Source: Nymphaea colorata (taxonomy: Eukaryota; Streptophyta; Magnoliopsida; Nymphaeales; Nymphaeaceae). Taken from it: a stretch of DNA of 64,000 nucleotides. Below are positions 49,817 through 61,919 of the stretch, in pieces (position 1 is the first letter of the stretch; each line of letters starts with the position of its first letter). The notes beneath the pieces were generated by a model. The model was not told where the DNA came from, did no database searches, and worked only from the letters and a program-made list of their open reading frames with translations. Location: contig NC_045142.1 of the NCBI RefSeq assembly GCF_008831285.2, positions 11,916,716-11,980,715 on the forward strand, read 5' to 3'. Position numbers and translations under genes: made by a program.

Positions 49817-51808
49817 CACTATATTGATATGGTTGCCACCGCCAGCTATTATCTCTCTCCGTAGAGTTCATGAAGATCTGAACTGGACCAACTGGAGTTC
49901 TTTAACAAAAGATTGAGGTTTGCTTTTCAGCTTGAATAATTTCGGAAAATTTTTTTAGTTGAATTGTGATTGGCAGACGCCCAAAAAATCGTTTCAACAA
50001 AAGCTATGATGGAAATTTCATCTTGAACAAGTCTCTCTTTCTCAACAAGCAGAACAATGTTGGAACTTTGGTTTTATTATCAACCTTTTAGTTGCTTTAA
50101 TGATATGGGCACATGTTTAGAAACATTATATTTGAAGGGGCACTTATATATGTATAAAAATAAATATTAAATTTTTTAATGTAAAAGTAAACAAATTTTA
50201 TCAAACTATAGTGGGCAACTGCCCACCCTGGCCCACATGTGGCTATGCCACTGGCTTACACCTATATGTGTATGCAGGTGTCAAGCATAGCTGACCCATG
50301 CAGTGAACATGACCATCAAAGGTCACTGAATAAGTAAGTTGTTTTATTACCTTAGTCTCATCATCAGTAAGTTGGTGGTCCTTGAATTTTAGGAAATATA
50401 CTTTTGGAAAACATTATGTTCTTCCATGGTAACAACTCACAACTCCACATGCCTTGCCTTTTGCTGACCCCCATTTACTAGTTCTTTTGTTTTTCATTTC
50501 ACTTGTTCCCTTTTCAAAAGATAACTTTTAGCATCGGCCCACTTTTTTTCAGCTAACAACAAAAGAATCCCTCGTTGTTATTTATGCAAGGACTTTCTTG
50601 TCAGCTGTGATTTGTATTGTCAGATTCTATTCTTTGTCCTATAATTTGTCTTTTAAGAGGAGCACATGAAGTTAGTTTTGGTCTCTTCCTATTTGTATAT
50701 ATTTTGAGGAAAAATTCAGTATTCTAGGGGGCATAACCACAGTTTGATCAGCACCACGATAAATTTCCACTGACGTTCTTCCTGCGTCTGGCTTTTCTGT
50801 TGTTATTTATGTAATAATCTTTTTCCATTTCTTTTTCTTTATCCATCTCGAAAAGAATGTATCTGTGGTTAACTAAAATATATACAAGGTTGAATAACCA
50901 GGATTGGTTATGAACTTGAGACATTGATTACTTAAATTACTGAATTACTATCAAGTGCAGAAATGCCCATGAAAATTAATCTTTTTTTTAGTTGATTTCT
51001 AGAATATCCATGACTTATTTAAAACACCCTTTGAAAAGATCCGACAGGACAGATCCTTGCAGATGCTCTCATATTCAAATTCAATGCACAATGAGAGGCA
51101 TGCTTGCCTCTATGCATTCATAAGATTGGATCTCTCACTATCTCCATGTCGGTAGAGGGAAAGGGGACCCGAGATGAGTGTGTCTCTTGTTCAATTCTCA
51201 TGGGCACTGCCCTTCTCCCTCTCTCTTTGGCTCAAAAATGTCTGTAAAGTATTTGCAATACGCATAATAGCATCAGAACCATTTCATGCGTAACCATTTC
51301 TTATATTTCATACATTTTTGCTTGGTTATGACCCACGGTTTTTTTTTTTTCATACTCTTTAACAGAAATGCCTTGCTTTCCTGCAGTCCTCTTCTTGGGC
51401 TTATTCTTTTCAATGTAATGCTTCCACAATTCTTTATGAGAAGACATACGTGCAAAATGCACCACTGCATTAGTTCCTTATATTCATTTTCTTAATCTGC
51501 CTCACATGTGATTCAGTTGTAGTATAGGTAATAAAAAGATTGTCTCCCAAAAATCTGTCTTCAAATCACATTGAAGTCACGCTCATAGTTTTGTACAAAT
51601 ATTATATTGTAGTTTGTATTGCTTGCAAATATTTCATTATTCGGTCTTCCTCCATGTTATTTATCATCTATTTCAATACACGAAGAGTTATGTTAAGCTT
51701 TCACTTTTTATATTATTGTTGTATATTTGTTTATTCGCACAACAAGTCAATTGTTTAAATTTATTTTATGTAGCTTGAACTTCTTGTACTTCTATTTGTT
51801 AAACTTGG
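49680..51808. other. Harbinger interior, no gene seen
   Basis: Begins with intron-like sequence next to the CesA exon, then a GT/GA microsatellite at about 49776-49817. The rest is AT-rich with no recognisable exon on either strand. I searched for neighbouring CesA exons and saw none. Confidence 0.45.
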
Positions 51809-52623
51809 ATGAGTAGCCACCATAACAAACTACAGTGGGATGAAGAGCAAGTGCATTTTTTATTTGACATGATGTTAGAGCAAGCTAATATTCCTGGAAT
51901 ACGGATATTAGGTGGACTAAAAGAAACAACTATGAAGGTGATTGAACAAAAAATGATGGAAGCAATGTTTACATTAGAGAAAATTTGAAATAAGCTAAAA
52001 AGAGCAAAACCTAACTTACAAGTGATGAAAAAGATGCTTACTGCTCCAGGATTTGGGTGGGACCCAAATAAAAAAAATTACACAAGCAGATGATAACGTG
52101 TGAAAAGAGTATATACAAAAGTACCCAAATAAAAAAAAATATATTCCCAGCAACATGAAAGTATTATGATCATGCAATGGAAATTTGGGGATCTTCCACT
52201 GCATTGGGTGACAATAGGAGTGGCATAGATAGTAGAGCACTAGATGATGTACAAATAAATGTGGATGAACAAGATGAGAATGATTTTCAGTTACCTACTT
52301 CACCAATAGATAAAAATGCTCATACTCAGGGAGAAACCTCTAATAGCGCAAGGGAAAACAAAAGAGCGAGAACCTCCACAACTATGAACGATGATACTTT
52401 TGAAACCATTGGTGAGTACATACGGCCACTTGTGGAAACCCAACATGTAGCTATTTTGCAAAAGAGTAGAGCAATTTTAAGAGATATGCATGCAAAAGGA
52501 GAAATAGATAATCATTTGTTTTTCAGATCAGTCGATTTACTTTTTAATTTTGATAAAGCAAATGTTTTTCTTACGATGCTACATGAGTTGCAGGTTACTT
52601 GGTTGCACATGCAGGTTGGCTAA
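51809..52623 (+). pseudogene. PIF/Harbinger ORF1 (SANT/MYB-like DNA-binding protein)
   Basis: The ATG at 51809 opens a frame with LQWDEEQVHFLFDMMLEQ, then GFGWDPNKKNYTSR at about 52050-52090. One in-frame TGA (51986-51988) replaces what is usually Trp. After a stop the frame shifts. The long C-terminal part (52177-52623, 148 residues) has an acidic linker, an ENKRARTS basic patch and a helical tail ending LLFNFDKANVFLTMLHELQ. In this superfamily the ORF1 product binds the element ends and assists the transposase. Confidence 0.75.
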
Positions 52624-52878
52624 ACGACAGGTAATGTTTGTAACTGAGTATCGTTATGGAGGTTTGTAATTATACATTACTTTTGTTGTATGTAACTATT
52701 TGTAATTTGTGATATATAATAATTGTTTGTAATAGTGTATTTTTGATGTTTTTAATTGTTTATAATTTGCGAGATATAGTAAATTGCTATGAATTCATGC
52801 TTGCAATTGTTTTTTATTTTACAATTCTTTGTAATTAAATATTGTTTATTCTCATGAATTTGTGTATTTATTATCAAG

Positions 52879-54224
52879 ATGGACGAAATATCCACAGTTA
52901 TCTTTATTCTTATTATGTGGTTAATGATGGAACACTTGAAAGCTTAAGGTAGACCTACTAAAAATTTAGTACATAATAATCGACTAGTAGGGGCCCTATT
53001 TGGGGATGACTGTGTGCATGGACACCTAAGAAATTGTTTAGATCTATTGAGGGTGGATCAACGAACATATGCATTATTATGCAATTTGTTAAAAAGTAGG
53101 GAGTTATTGTGTGATACAAGAGAAATCACAATTGAAGAACAAGTAGCAATGTTTCTCGTTACTTTGGGACATGATCAACGAAATCGATGAACCTAATATG
53201 ATTTTCAGCACTTAGGACAAACAATTAGTAAGTACTTCAACTTAGTTTTGAAAGCAATTCTCTGTGTTGCACATAAATACGTGGGACGTAGAGATGATAC
53301 TACACCAGCTCAAGTTAGAGGAGATCAACGTTTCTTTCCATACCTTAAGGTAAACAACTATAATTCACAATAGATATAGTCAACCATTTTATTTGTGGTA
53401 AAATATTTAGAATATTAACACATATTACGTATCAATAGGATTGTTTAGGAGCAATGGATGGTACACACATTCCAGTATATGTCTGAAGAGATGGCCAAAA
53501 TCATAGGTGAAATAGAAAAGAGTTCTTATCTCAAAATGTTTTAGCAATGGTGGGATTCGATATGCGATTTCACTACATACTATCAGGTTGGGAAGGAAGT
53601 GCAACTGATGCAAGAGTATTATACAATGCACTATAAGATAATCTTTATCCATTAGAAATTCTACATGGTAAGAAAATAAACATCAATGGTTTAAATTTAC
53701 TATCATCAATTTAATTGTTTGACTGACAAAACACATACTGTTGATTATGAAATAGGTAAATATTATCTTGCCGATGCTGGATACCCAAATATTGTGAAAT
53801 TATTAACTCCATATAGAAGATGTCAGTATCATCTATCAGAGTTTAATGTGTCTGGATCTAGGCAAATTGAGACAAAAAAAGAATTGTACAACTATAGACA
53901 CTTTTGCACACTACTCTGGAGAGAGTGTTTGGTTTGCGCAAGGCAAAGTTTTCAATTTTGAAAAATCATGTGTCATATCCAATATGCACTCAAGTTAAAA
54001 TTGTACAAGTAACATGTGTTCTTCATAATTTTATAATCAACCACAATCCAAATGCTGAACAATTTCCTTCTGATGATATAAATGATAGTGAAGTAAGTGA
54101 AATTATAAATGATAATGAAAATATTGAACAAATGCAAATACGTGGTAGCAATAATGAACTTCGTGAGCAAATTACTTCAACAATGTGGAATGATTATGTT
54201 TCAAGTAAGATACTCATTATCTAA
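52879..54224 (+). pseudogene. PIF/Harbinger DDE transposase, decayed
   Basis: An early segment reads CVHGHLRNCLDLLRVDQRTY then EEQVAMFLVTLGHDQRNR at about 53000-53190. The first catalytic Asp lies in DCLGAMDGTHIPVY at about 53440-53480, the second in GWEGSATDARVL at about 53590-53620. The block GKYYLADAGYPNIVKLL is at 53755-53805. The Glu-containing LERVFGLRKAKFSIL is at about 53910-53955. The end is an acidic tail (53960-54224). A likely intron lies at about 53350-53440 and another ends at GAAATGCAG near 54330. Several stops and a shift near 53900 inactivate it. Confidence 0.85.
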
Positions 54225-54626
54225 CATTCTCATTATATTATATGTCATTGTTTTAATTATACTTGGTTGTTTTACTATTTTATGATGATAATCTAATTAT
54301 TTGTTTGTCTTTTTAATTTCTGAAATGCAGGAACTAGATGGTGATGCCTCTTCTAAAGTATTACATGGTTTTGATGAGAAGAATAGCATGCAGAACAGAA
54401 GACTAGTTATCTAGCAAGTTGTCATAATTATTTTTGTTTTGTGGCTTACAAAAGTTGAATATTTTAGACAATTTGTATTTTATAGTTTTACTTGATACTG
54501 GTGACTACATAGATGTTTAAACACTTTACAGTAATGATGTTTTTGTTATATATATGAATGTATTGAAACAGTTGATTTTGCTATAATATTATGGATCGTG
54601 TTATCGAATCTATTGATTTGCATGTA

Positions 54627-54820
54627 ACATGTTGTTATGAATTTTATACTTGTTTTGATATAACATGTTCAAAAAATAAGATATCATATAGCGGACAGAA
54701 CAAATATAATAGATAAAATTGATACATGTTGTTATGAATTTTATACTTGTTTTGATATAACATGTTCAAAAAATAAGATATCATATAACGGACAGAACAA
54801 ATATAATAGATAAAATTGAT
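54627..54820. repeat. 97-bp tandem duplication at the Harbinger 3' side
   Basis: The copies 54627-54723 and 54724-54820 differ at one noticed position (ATAGCGG versus ATAACGG). Each contains one GGACAGAACA word, so the duplication increased the number of subterminal motifs. Confidence 0.92.
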
Positions 54821-54839
54821 TAGAGAAGATACAAACACC

Positions 54840-55145
54840 GGATAGAACAGACAGTTCGAACAGAACATAAACAAACACCAGACAAGACAAACAGAACAAC
54901 AAAACTAACCATGAGAGACACAAACATCGGACAGAACAGATTGATCAGACATGACAAAAACAAAGGTCAGACAAGACAGACATAATAGACATAATAGATA
55001 TACACAAAACAAACGTCGACATGAAGAACATAGTGTTTTGTTCATGAAATCATCAAACGATGGACAAGGAAAATCATTGTCCATGAGGAAAGGACAACAA
55101 AGGACAACAATGTAATGGACAGGACGTCATGTCTGTTCTGTCCCA
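54840..55145. repeat. Harbinger subterminal motif cluster
   Basis: Words of the form GGACAGAACA, AGACAAGACA and GGACAACA recur many times in this span, ending at the terminal inverted repeat. Such arrays are probable binding sites for the ORF1 or transposase proteins. Confidence 0.65.
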
Positions 55146-55171
55146 ATGGATAGCAATCAAACAACCTCTAA

Positions 55172-55330
55172 GCGTTTTCAGTTATTCCTGAAAAGTGGCT
55201 ACTGTCCATTCACTGGCCTCGAAAAGAATCAAGATGACATCTTTCAGCTAGTCAGTATCCCTTTTTAGATGAACACTAGAGGACTGGGGTATCATAAGGA
55301 AATTTGAAGAAGATCTTGTAGGCTGATATT
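55172..55330 (+). mobile_element. Ty3/gypsy-like element, continuation after the Harbinger insertion
   Basis: The frame broken at 47966 resumes here. Asn-Pro-Lys on the left joins Arg-Phe-Gln on the right without a shift, then continues as SGYCPFTGLEKNQDDIFQLV before a stop near 55268. A further MNTRGLGYHKEI piece follows. Similarity then fades, so RT and integrase are missing. Confidence 0.75.
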
Positions 55331-55618
55331 ATTCGCCTTTGTTCTTAAATCCTCCTATGAATTTTGTAATCTTAACTTGTACTTGTCTGGTCTCATGAGA
55401 GGACCCCCATCTATGAACTAACAATTTGCAGTATGCAATGCAAGTAATCTTTTGTTATCAATTTTAATTTTGTTCAATTTTCCTTTACCTTTCTCTTCAC
55501 AGGATGTCGCAACTCAACATATCCCAGTTTCTTCTTTTTCCTCGGGAGCCCCCCTCAGAAAGCATTTATCAAACAAGCAGTTAGTGACAACGCATCGTGC
55601 GACTAGACCACATCTTAC
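55331..55618. other. Junction segment before the right arm
   Basis: Contains a pyrimidine-rich stretch ending CTCTTCACAG at about 55502, like a splice acceptor, but no recognisable exon follows. Confidence 0.35.
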
Positions 55619-56902
55619 AGTTGTAAGACTTAATCTTGTGCTACTGCCTAAGACCAAATCCGATAACATGATGACCAGGACAAATAGGTATGAGAAGTTT
55701 TGAAATATGAAAAAACATGTAAAATCAGTTATCTCTAATGAAATGTTTCCTAAGATGGTGATTAAAATAAGTAGAAGAGCAAATATTGTTTTCAATCAAG
55801 CCTTAAATTGAGGAGGTTTGTATTTGATCATAAATCTAGGTGAACATGATTGATCCTCCTCAAGTAGTCTTATATGCAAGAAAACAAACATAATCACCAA
55901 ACAATATAATGAAATGTCGATGAAGTCAAAGCCAAAGAATGAGACATGTTTTATCATCGGTAATATATGAGATGTTTAAGTTAGTGGAAATGCATCAATG
56001 ATAATTATAGTCAAACGGTGACGAATCCCATCACAAACGCCATCTGCTCTCATCCCCAAAAATATTTTGATTTTTGGAGTGCTCAAGAAAAATGAGGTTT
56101 TATTTTGAAATGAGAAAGAAAAGGACTCGCCCGTCGGTACGAGGATCGACCATTCCTGCCTTTACCGGAGGTAACCAATCCAAGGGCTATGCTTATTCTT
56201 GATGCATTTCGTCTTTGCTTAAACATCTTTTTCATTTTATAGGTGGTGTGGTATTATAGAAAATGTTGAAGAATTGATGTTTCAAAATTTTGAGAAAGTT
56301 TTGAAGAATCATTTGAGAGTGTAAAACATTTTGGTTTAGAAAATTTTAAGTGGAAAAATCTTTACAAACTTTATTTGGAAACCTTCAAAGATCACTCTTA
56401 ATAATCACTTTGGTGTTCTCTTAAGATTTTAAGTATGTTTGAGGTTTTGCGTTAGTTCGGTTACTACTTATTTAGAACTTCATCTCATCATGTTTAAATT
56501 CTTTTAGAAAGGTGTTTGTGATCATTCATGGTGTTAAGTGAATGTGGATGTATGAACGCATTGATCCTACATGATTCATTCATACCATAACATTCATTTA
56601 AAAGCATTCATACTAGTACATACATCTAAGTTTCTCATTCTTATAATTGTCATAAGTGTTTTTATGGAAAGAGAAAAGTTTTTGAAAATAGAATGAGGTT
56701 GTAGACCATTAAGCATGGTTCCAATATTGGGTCGTTACTTGATTTTTGGTCTTGGTGAAGTTGACGAATAGAGAGTTAAAACAGATTTTTGAAGAAAAAT
56801 ATCTAAAAGATAGAAAAGAATGAAATATTTATAGAGAGAAAGGGGGAGAGAAAGAGATTTAAAAGATCAACAAATAGAAGATTAAAAAAAGATGAAGATA
56901 CG

Positions 56903-56903
<1 letters not shown>

Positions 56904-56973
<70 letters not shown>
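56904..56973. repeat. (TA)n microsatellite in the right arm
   Basis: A dinucleotide run matching the left-arm run near 42250. A second run at 57100-57165 matches the left-arm run at 42079. Confidence 0.95.
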
Positions 56974-56982
<9 letters not shown>

Positions 56983-57097
56983 ATGTATATATATATACAC
57001 ATATGTATATGAAAACTTATCAAAAGGAAGTATTGACTCAAATGGAGAGAGAAAAGAAGATCTTAAAGAGAGAGAGAGAGAGAGATTTTAGATGAAA

Positions 57098-57167
<70 letters not shown>

Positions 57168-57553
57168 AAAATGACATTAAGATGGAAGTGTTGTTTCAAT
57201 AAGAAATTTGAATCACGTGATGTTATGTTTATATAAAGTGCATCAGCTTGCTTTTGCATCGCTTTATGTGATCAACCATTTCTATAATTTTGTCTTTTAC
57301 TTTCTCACAGTTCATCTCAATACTCACTTATTAAGATAGGGGGAACACAATATAATTGTATTGAATATGGATGTGGGAGTAAAATGAACATGCAGTTGCT
57401 GTAAAAACGTGCAATTGCTGTAAAACATATTCACGCTAAAAATTTTAACCTCAAATGAAATTACTAATGTAGAGATCTCAGTTCTCTTCGTCACATGTTG
57501 GAGTAGGAGGCTGAGCTTCTTACCACATTTTTTTTTTTATTTATTTTTGTGTT

Positions 57554-57592
57554 TTGGTGGGGTTGGGGGGGTGGGGGGGTGGTGGTGTTGGG
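57554..57592 (+). other. Potential G-quadruplex tract
   Basis: Four or more G runs (4, 7, 7 and 3 bases) within 40 bases on the plus strand. The corresponding place in the left arm has only a short CCACCACCACC phrase, so the tract expanded or was inserted after the duplication. Confidence 0.65.
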
Positions 57593-58422
57593 CACAGACA
57601 TCAAACATTCCTTTTGTTTCTTAGGCATAAACTTCTTGCTTTTGCATAAAGAAACTTGTCCTGCATAAAGAAACTTGTCCTGCCCAGCTTCAGAAATCCC
57701 CACACTAACCTGAAGTTGGCAAAAAGTGCCGGGACAACCAAGTCTAATACGTGGAGGCCAGTCATCTTAGCAACCTCCTTTTGTTTTATTCCTAGAAACA
57801 ACAGTAAAGGTGTTCCCCAAGGTCCGCCCCAGCCCAAGATACAGTGATTTGATATATAATTCAACACTATGGTAGCACCATGCGTTTGTAACAAAAAAAA
57901 AAAACGCTTTGGGTAACACATAAATTTTTTAACTGACAAGTTTTTAATGCATTGGGACCGATGGCTGTGGACCTTTGATTTCCTATAGTATTGATTTTTT
58001 CTTTTTAAATAGCTGTCTTACATTATCATTTTCAAAGACCAGGGCATATAAAACTTGACATACAACATCCCATCTGTGTCAGATCTGTCTCAGTGACACA
58101 GTTGTTGTATCTGGCAACTATTCTGATCATTTGGCAACAACAGAGCTGCGTGGATGGAAGTCCCATGACCGTCTGAGAAAAGGGTGACTTTTCCAACCCC
58201 TGTTCTGAGCAAGAACACGAGTTTTCTGTGCCCGATTTGCCTAACTCAACGAACGGTCGAAGCGCACCACCCACGAGAATAAAATGTTTCACAAGAAAGT
58301 CAGGTATCTTCTGCATCCGCTTTGTCCCCTGAAGGGCAGATGTGGGTCTGAGCTTAAGCTCGTTGCATGCTCTGTCTCCTCCATCTCTCCCTCTTCTTGC
58401 TTACACTCTCCCATCCACGGCT

Positions 58423-60074
58423 GAAGCATGAACAGACATGTTTGCGATTGTGATGAGTGTGAGCATACTTTTTCTTTCTGAACTGTAATCATATACTTGC
58501 CCTATAAGATCAGATGATAGATATTTAAAAACATGTATGATTAGAAAACTTACATGAATGGATAATCAAATATGGAGGATAAGCGCTTGGTGAAAGGTAT
58601 ACAATAAAGGACAATGATGAGTAGCTCCATAGAGCAGCGATCCTCAAGGTTAATAAAACTAAGATGGGGCAAACCCTCTCTTTGTCAATCTATTTGGAGT
58701 TCTCTTTCACTCGATTAACAATGACAACAGACTTTGATTGGATCTGTCCACTGAACTTATTGACAAAGGCACTCTCTCCTTATTAGTCAAATCTCCACTA
58801 GACTCTATTGAACTTGTTCAAAGTGAACATACTCCTTATTGGCCAGATCTCCACCGGCTTCTCCACTCAAATGAAGTAACGTTCTTTGTTGTAGAGAGTC
58901 TTTTTGAAGCTTCCCATCATTTGCTGCATGAGAGATGGGTCGAGCAGTTCATGGGGAAAGAGGAAATGATCAAGCAGTTCACAGGAAAAAATAACAAATG
59001 GGTCAAACAAACAAGGTGGATAAGATAAGGGCATTATCTGCTACGATTCCTACACTGAGCAGCAGCCGTAGTGAAAAAATACATTTGTTGTAGAGCTGAT
59101 AAAAAGCACTAGATATCTGTATTAGAATATTTCTAGTGTCTTGACATTATAATTATTGAGGTGTACTGTATTTCAATGGCATGACTTTTTCTAATGTTTA
59201 ATTAGTTTGAATGCCATTATTTAGACCCAATGTGACATTGTTATGAATTCTCTTTCGATACTAATTGTAGGTTTGATATTTCACATAGTAAAAGAGAATG
59301 CTAATGGTTCATAATATGCCAAATTAGACACAGTTAGCTCCCTATAGGTGGGTTATATTGAAAAAGAGAGACTTTTACATCCCTATGAGTTTGACTTATT
59401 TTTTACAATGCAACGTTGAATGTTGTGCACTTAAAACTTGTCTTCAAGGTTTATTTTCATAGGATTCACTATCTTGCCTTTTGTTTTGTTGATTTGCTAT
59501 TGCTGCTCTTGGAGATTGCACTAGGCATCACAAGTTAGCAGCTATGGCAAAAGCCAAAAGCCAAAACCCATGCTTGTGAAGAAGTTAATAAGATTTATAT
59601 TGTCTTGAATTTGTTAAAAGTACGGTGATCTAGTTCTTGTTATTTGGTCCCTTTATTTCAATCATATTCTTTTATCTTCTCCCTTGCTTGTCAAATTTTG
59701 TGCTTATACATCTATGTGGATCTAGTTCTTGCCATTCATTCTCTTTATTTCAATCATATTTTTTGCCTTCTCCTTTCCTTGACAAACATCTACCTTTAGC
59801 TTTTGCAACTGATAATAATTCTATCCATTAACTTCTATTTTGTATCTATCATTGTGATTTACTTTGTTTTTATGCATCTCTATTCTTCGAAGCTAATCAT
59901 ACATGCTGTATTGTTATATTATGTGAAGGCCGTGAGCTGTTAGATAAGACACTGTCTAGGTTTGGATTTTTATCTTGTTTCATTTTTCATTGTTGCATAG
60001 CATCATTTGTTGTTACTTAGATTTCTTGCTCTCCATGAATTTGTGGCTAGATAGTTTACATTTTTGTTGCAGAA
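58423..60074. other. No gene recognised
   Basis: The only sizeable frame is a 96-residue ORF at 58738-59028 (plus), with the repeated phrase KQFTGK/EQFMGK and no known domain. It lies 0.3 kb beyond the outward-pointing copy of the SNX2 upstream region. I see no evidence that it is translated. Confidence 0.4.
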
Positions 60075-60178
60075 TAGCTTAAGAAAGTGAATTTTTTTAT
60101 CACTTCATCAACATCTAGGAGTTCATTAGCTTAAGAAAGTGAATTTTTTTATCACTTCATCAACATCTAGGAGTTCAT
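60075..60178. repeat. 52-bp perfect tandem duplication
   Basis: The unit starting TAGCTTAAGAAAGTGAATTT occurs at 60075-60126 and 60127-60178. The copies appear identical, so the event is recent or the copies were homogenised. Confidence 0.95.
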
Positions 60179-61919
60179 TTCTTGTCCTATTCCAGGAGCC
60201 TGCCACTTTCATTTCTTGGTGGACTTTAGACCCCAGTCACCCTTATATTGATAGGTTTATATTATCATCACTCAACTTGTATTTTCCAACACTTTGGCAT
60301 TTACATATTTCTGTTCTTCCATCACAAATTCTCAATGATAGTGTTTTTGGAGCATTTTTTTGAACTAGGACCTAATTTTTAAAGATAGATATCTAGGATT
60401 TACTTCTGCTATTTTTGAGATTTCATACTTAAAATTTTAGAAAAATCAATTATACAATTTTTTCCAAAATTTGGCCATTGATAAAACTACCATAAAAAGT
60501 AGTCCCAATTAGTACCTTCAAACTGATAAAACTTTTTTTTTGTCTTTGAGGTTTTTAGTCTAAGCTTATCTCTAAACTCAAGGCTGCATTTCATAACAGC
60601 CTTTGATAGAATCGTTTTGTTTTAACCCCAAATTGATTTGACCACCACATTTCAAGAATCATATTCTTAACATTGCAGCCTTATTTTCAAATTTCAGCAT
60701 GATTTGATAAATCCAACGTGCATTGGCCCAAAACAAAGCAGGCATTCTTCAATCTCTATATATATGAACTGTTTCCAAATTAAAGTAATCCAACCTGATC
60801 TTCAGCCGATTTTGGCGAACAAAGCATGTCTTATACTTATGGATTTCTAAATTGTTTTCATGCAATAGGAAGTTGCAAGCAAGTTATGTTACTTTTCATG
60901 CATAGCAGTATCTGAAATTTTTTTTCTCATGTCCCTTACATTAACATTTAAATAGAAGTCAAAAGTGAAAACGTCCCCGAGATGTTCGTACATACGTGTA
61001 TGCTGAAAGTAGACCGCTACATGCATATGGGTCTTTGGATAGCAAAATAATCAATAATATAAACAATGAACTTAGCTGCAATCCCTAACTTCAACCTTTA
61101 AACATGGAATTATATATGTATGATGCAGCTATCTAAATTTTCCACCAGGGTCGAGGGTATTTCTAATAAAAATGTTGTTTCGAATATCTCCCCAAACACA
61201 ACATGTTTCACATGAAAATAGGGTTGTAGGGGCCTATGACCACTTAATTCTAGTTGTAGGATAAATAATAATTAAATTTACAAACTCTTTTTGCAAATTT
61301 AAGTAAAGCTCAATTTTTTTTTAAGTGATAAATTTTTTGTTTTTCTAAGTTGTAGAATTTTGGATTCACTATTCAGGTTAACTCTAAATGTGTGGTCCAC
61401 CAATATGGAGCTACCAGGAGATGAGGGCATTGCATATAATTTTCTATAGTGTGGGTTGACAATGGCCCACCCCTGCTGTCTACAATTTTCTCTGTATATA
61501 CATAACACTCATCATGAGAGAAGCCATCAATAGAAATGAGTGGGAGACTATGAGAGGTGCAATTCTGTAAAAGAAGGTTGTGTAACCCTAGACTCAAATC
61601 TTTTGGACAAGGTCAATTCATTTTCTTAAAACTTTTACATAGGTCAAGTTGAAAATTTTCAAAATAATTTTATGTATTTTTTTTCATTTTGCTTTGGCAA
61701 GGGCTTCATCTTTAAAATCATTCACAAAAGGATAAATAACAATTAAGAAGGTTAGAGAACCTATTAGAAGTTGTGTGGACGCTGAGAATTAAGGGAAAAA
61801 CACTAGAGGCACAGCAGTGAGAAGAAAGAGGGAGAAGAAAGGAAGAAAAGGAGGAAGAAGAAAGAGGAACAAGGGTTAGAAAGGAGTTAGGAACAAGGGT
61901 TAGAAAGGAGTTACAAAGT
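60179..61919. other. AT-rich DNA, no gene seen
   Basis: No recognisable domains or RNA genes. The short minus-strand ORFs at 61299-61597 have no known motif. Confidence 0.45.

Larger units (their letters stand above)
47967..55168 (+). mobile_element. PIF/Harbinger DNA transposon, 7.2 kb, inserted in the gypsy-like element
   Basis: The left end is GAGGTCATTTGATGGT. The right end on the other strand is GAGGTTGTTTGATTGC, giving 12 matches of 16. Both are flanked by TAA. Subterminal regions on both sides are rich in GGACAGAACA/CCTGTCC-type words (about 48000-48140 and 54680-55145). Inside, on the plus strand, are a SANT/MYB-like ORF1 (51809-52623) and a DDE transposase (52879-54224), the two-gene layout of this superfamily. 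A CesA exon fragment lies antisense at 49206-49679. Both element genes carry stops, so this copy is non-functional now. Confidence 0.88.
55619..58422 (-). repeat. Inverted duplication, right arm
   Basis: This 2804-bp segment is the reverse-complement copy of 40994-43619. It is longer because of different microsatellite lengths, a G-rich insertion at about 57530-57592 and a roughly 45-bp insertion near 58100-58145. Its outer end (about 58080-58422) is a copy of the SNX2 upstream region. That copy points rightward, without the 216 bp next to the ATG and without any SNX2 exon. Confidence 0.92.

Noticed and set aside
40994-58422. One giant transposon with 2.6-kb terminal inverted repeats
   Set aside because: The left arm runs into the unique SNX2 upstream region. 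No target duplication flanks the outer ends. The interior is explained by a gypsy-like element plus a Harbinger insertion. An inverted duplication is simpler.
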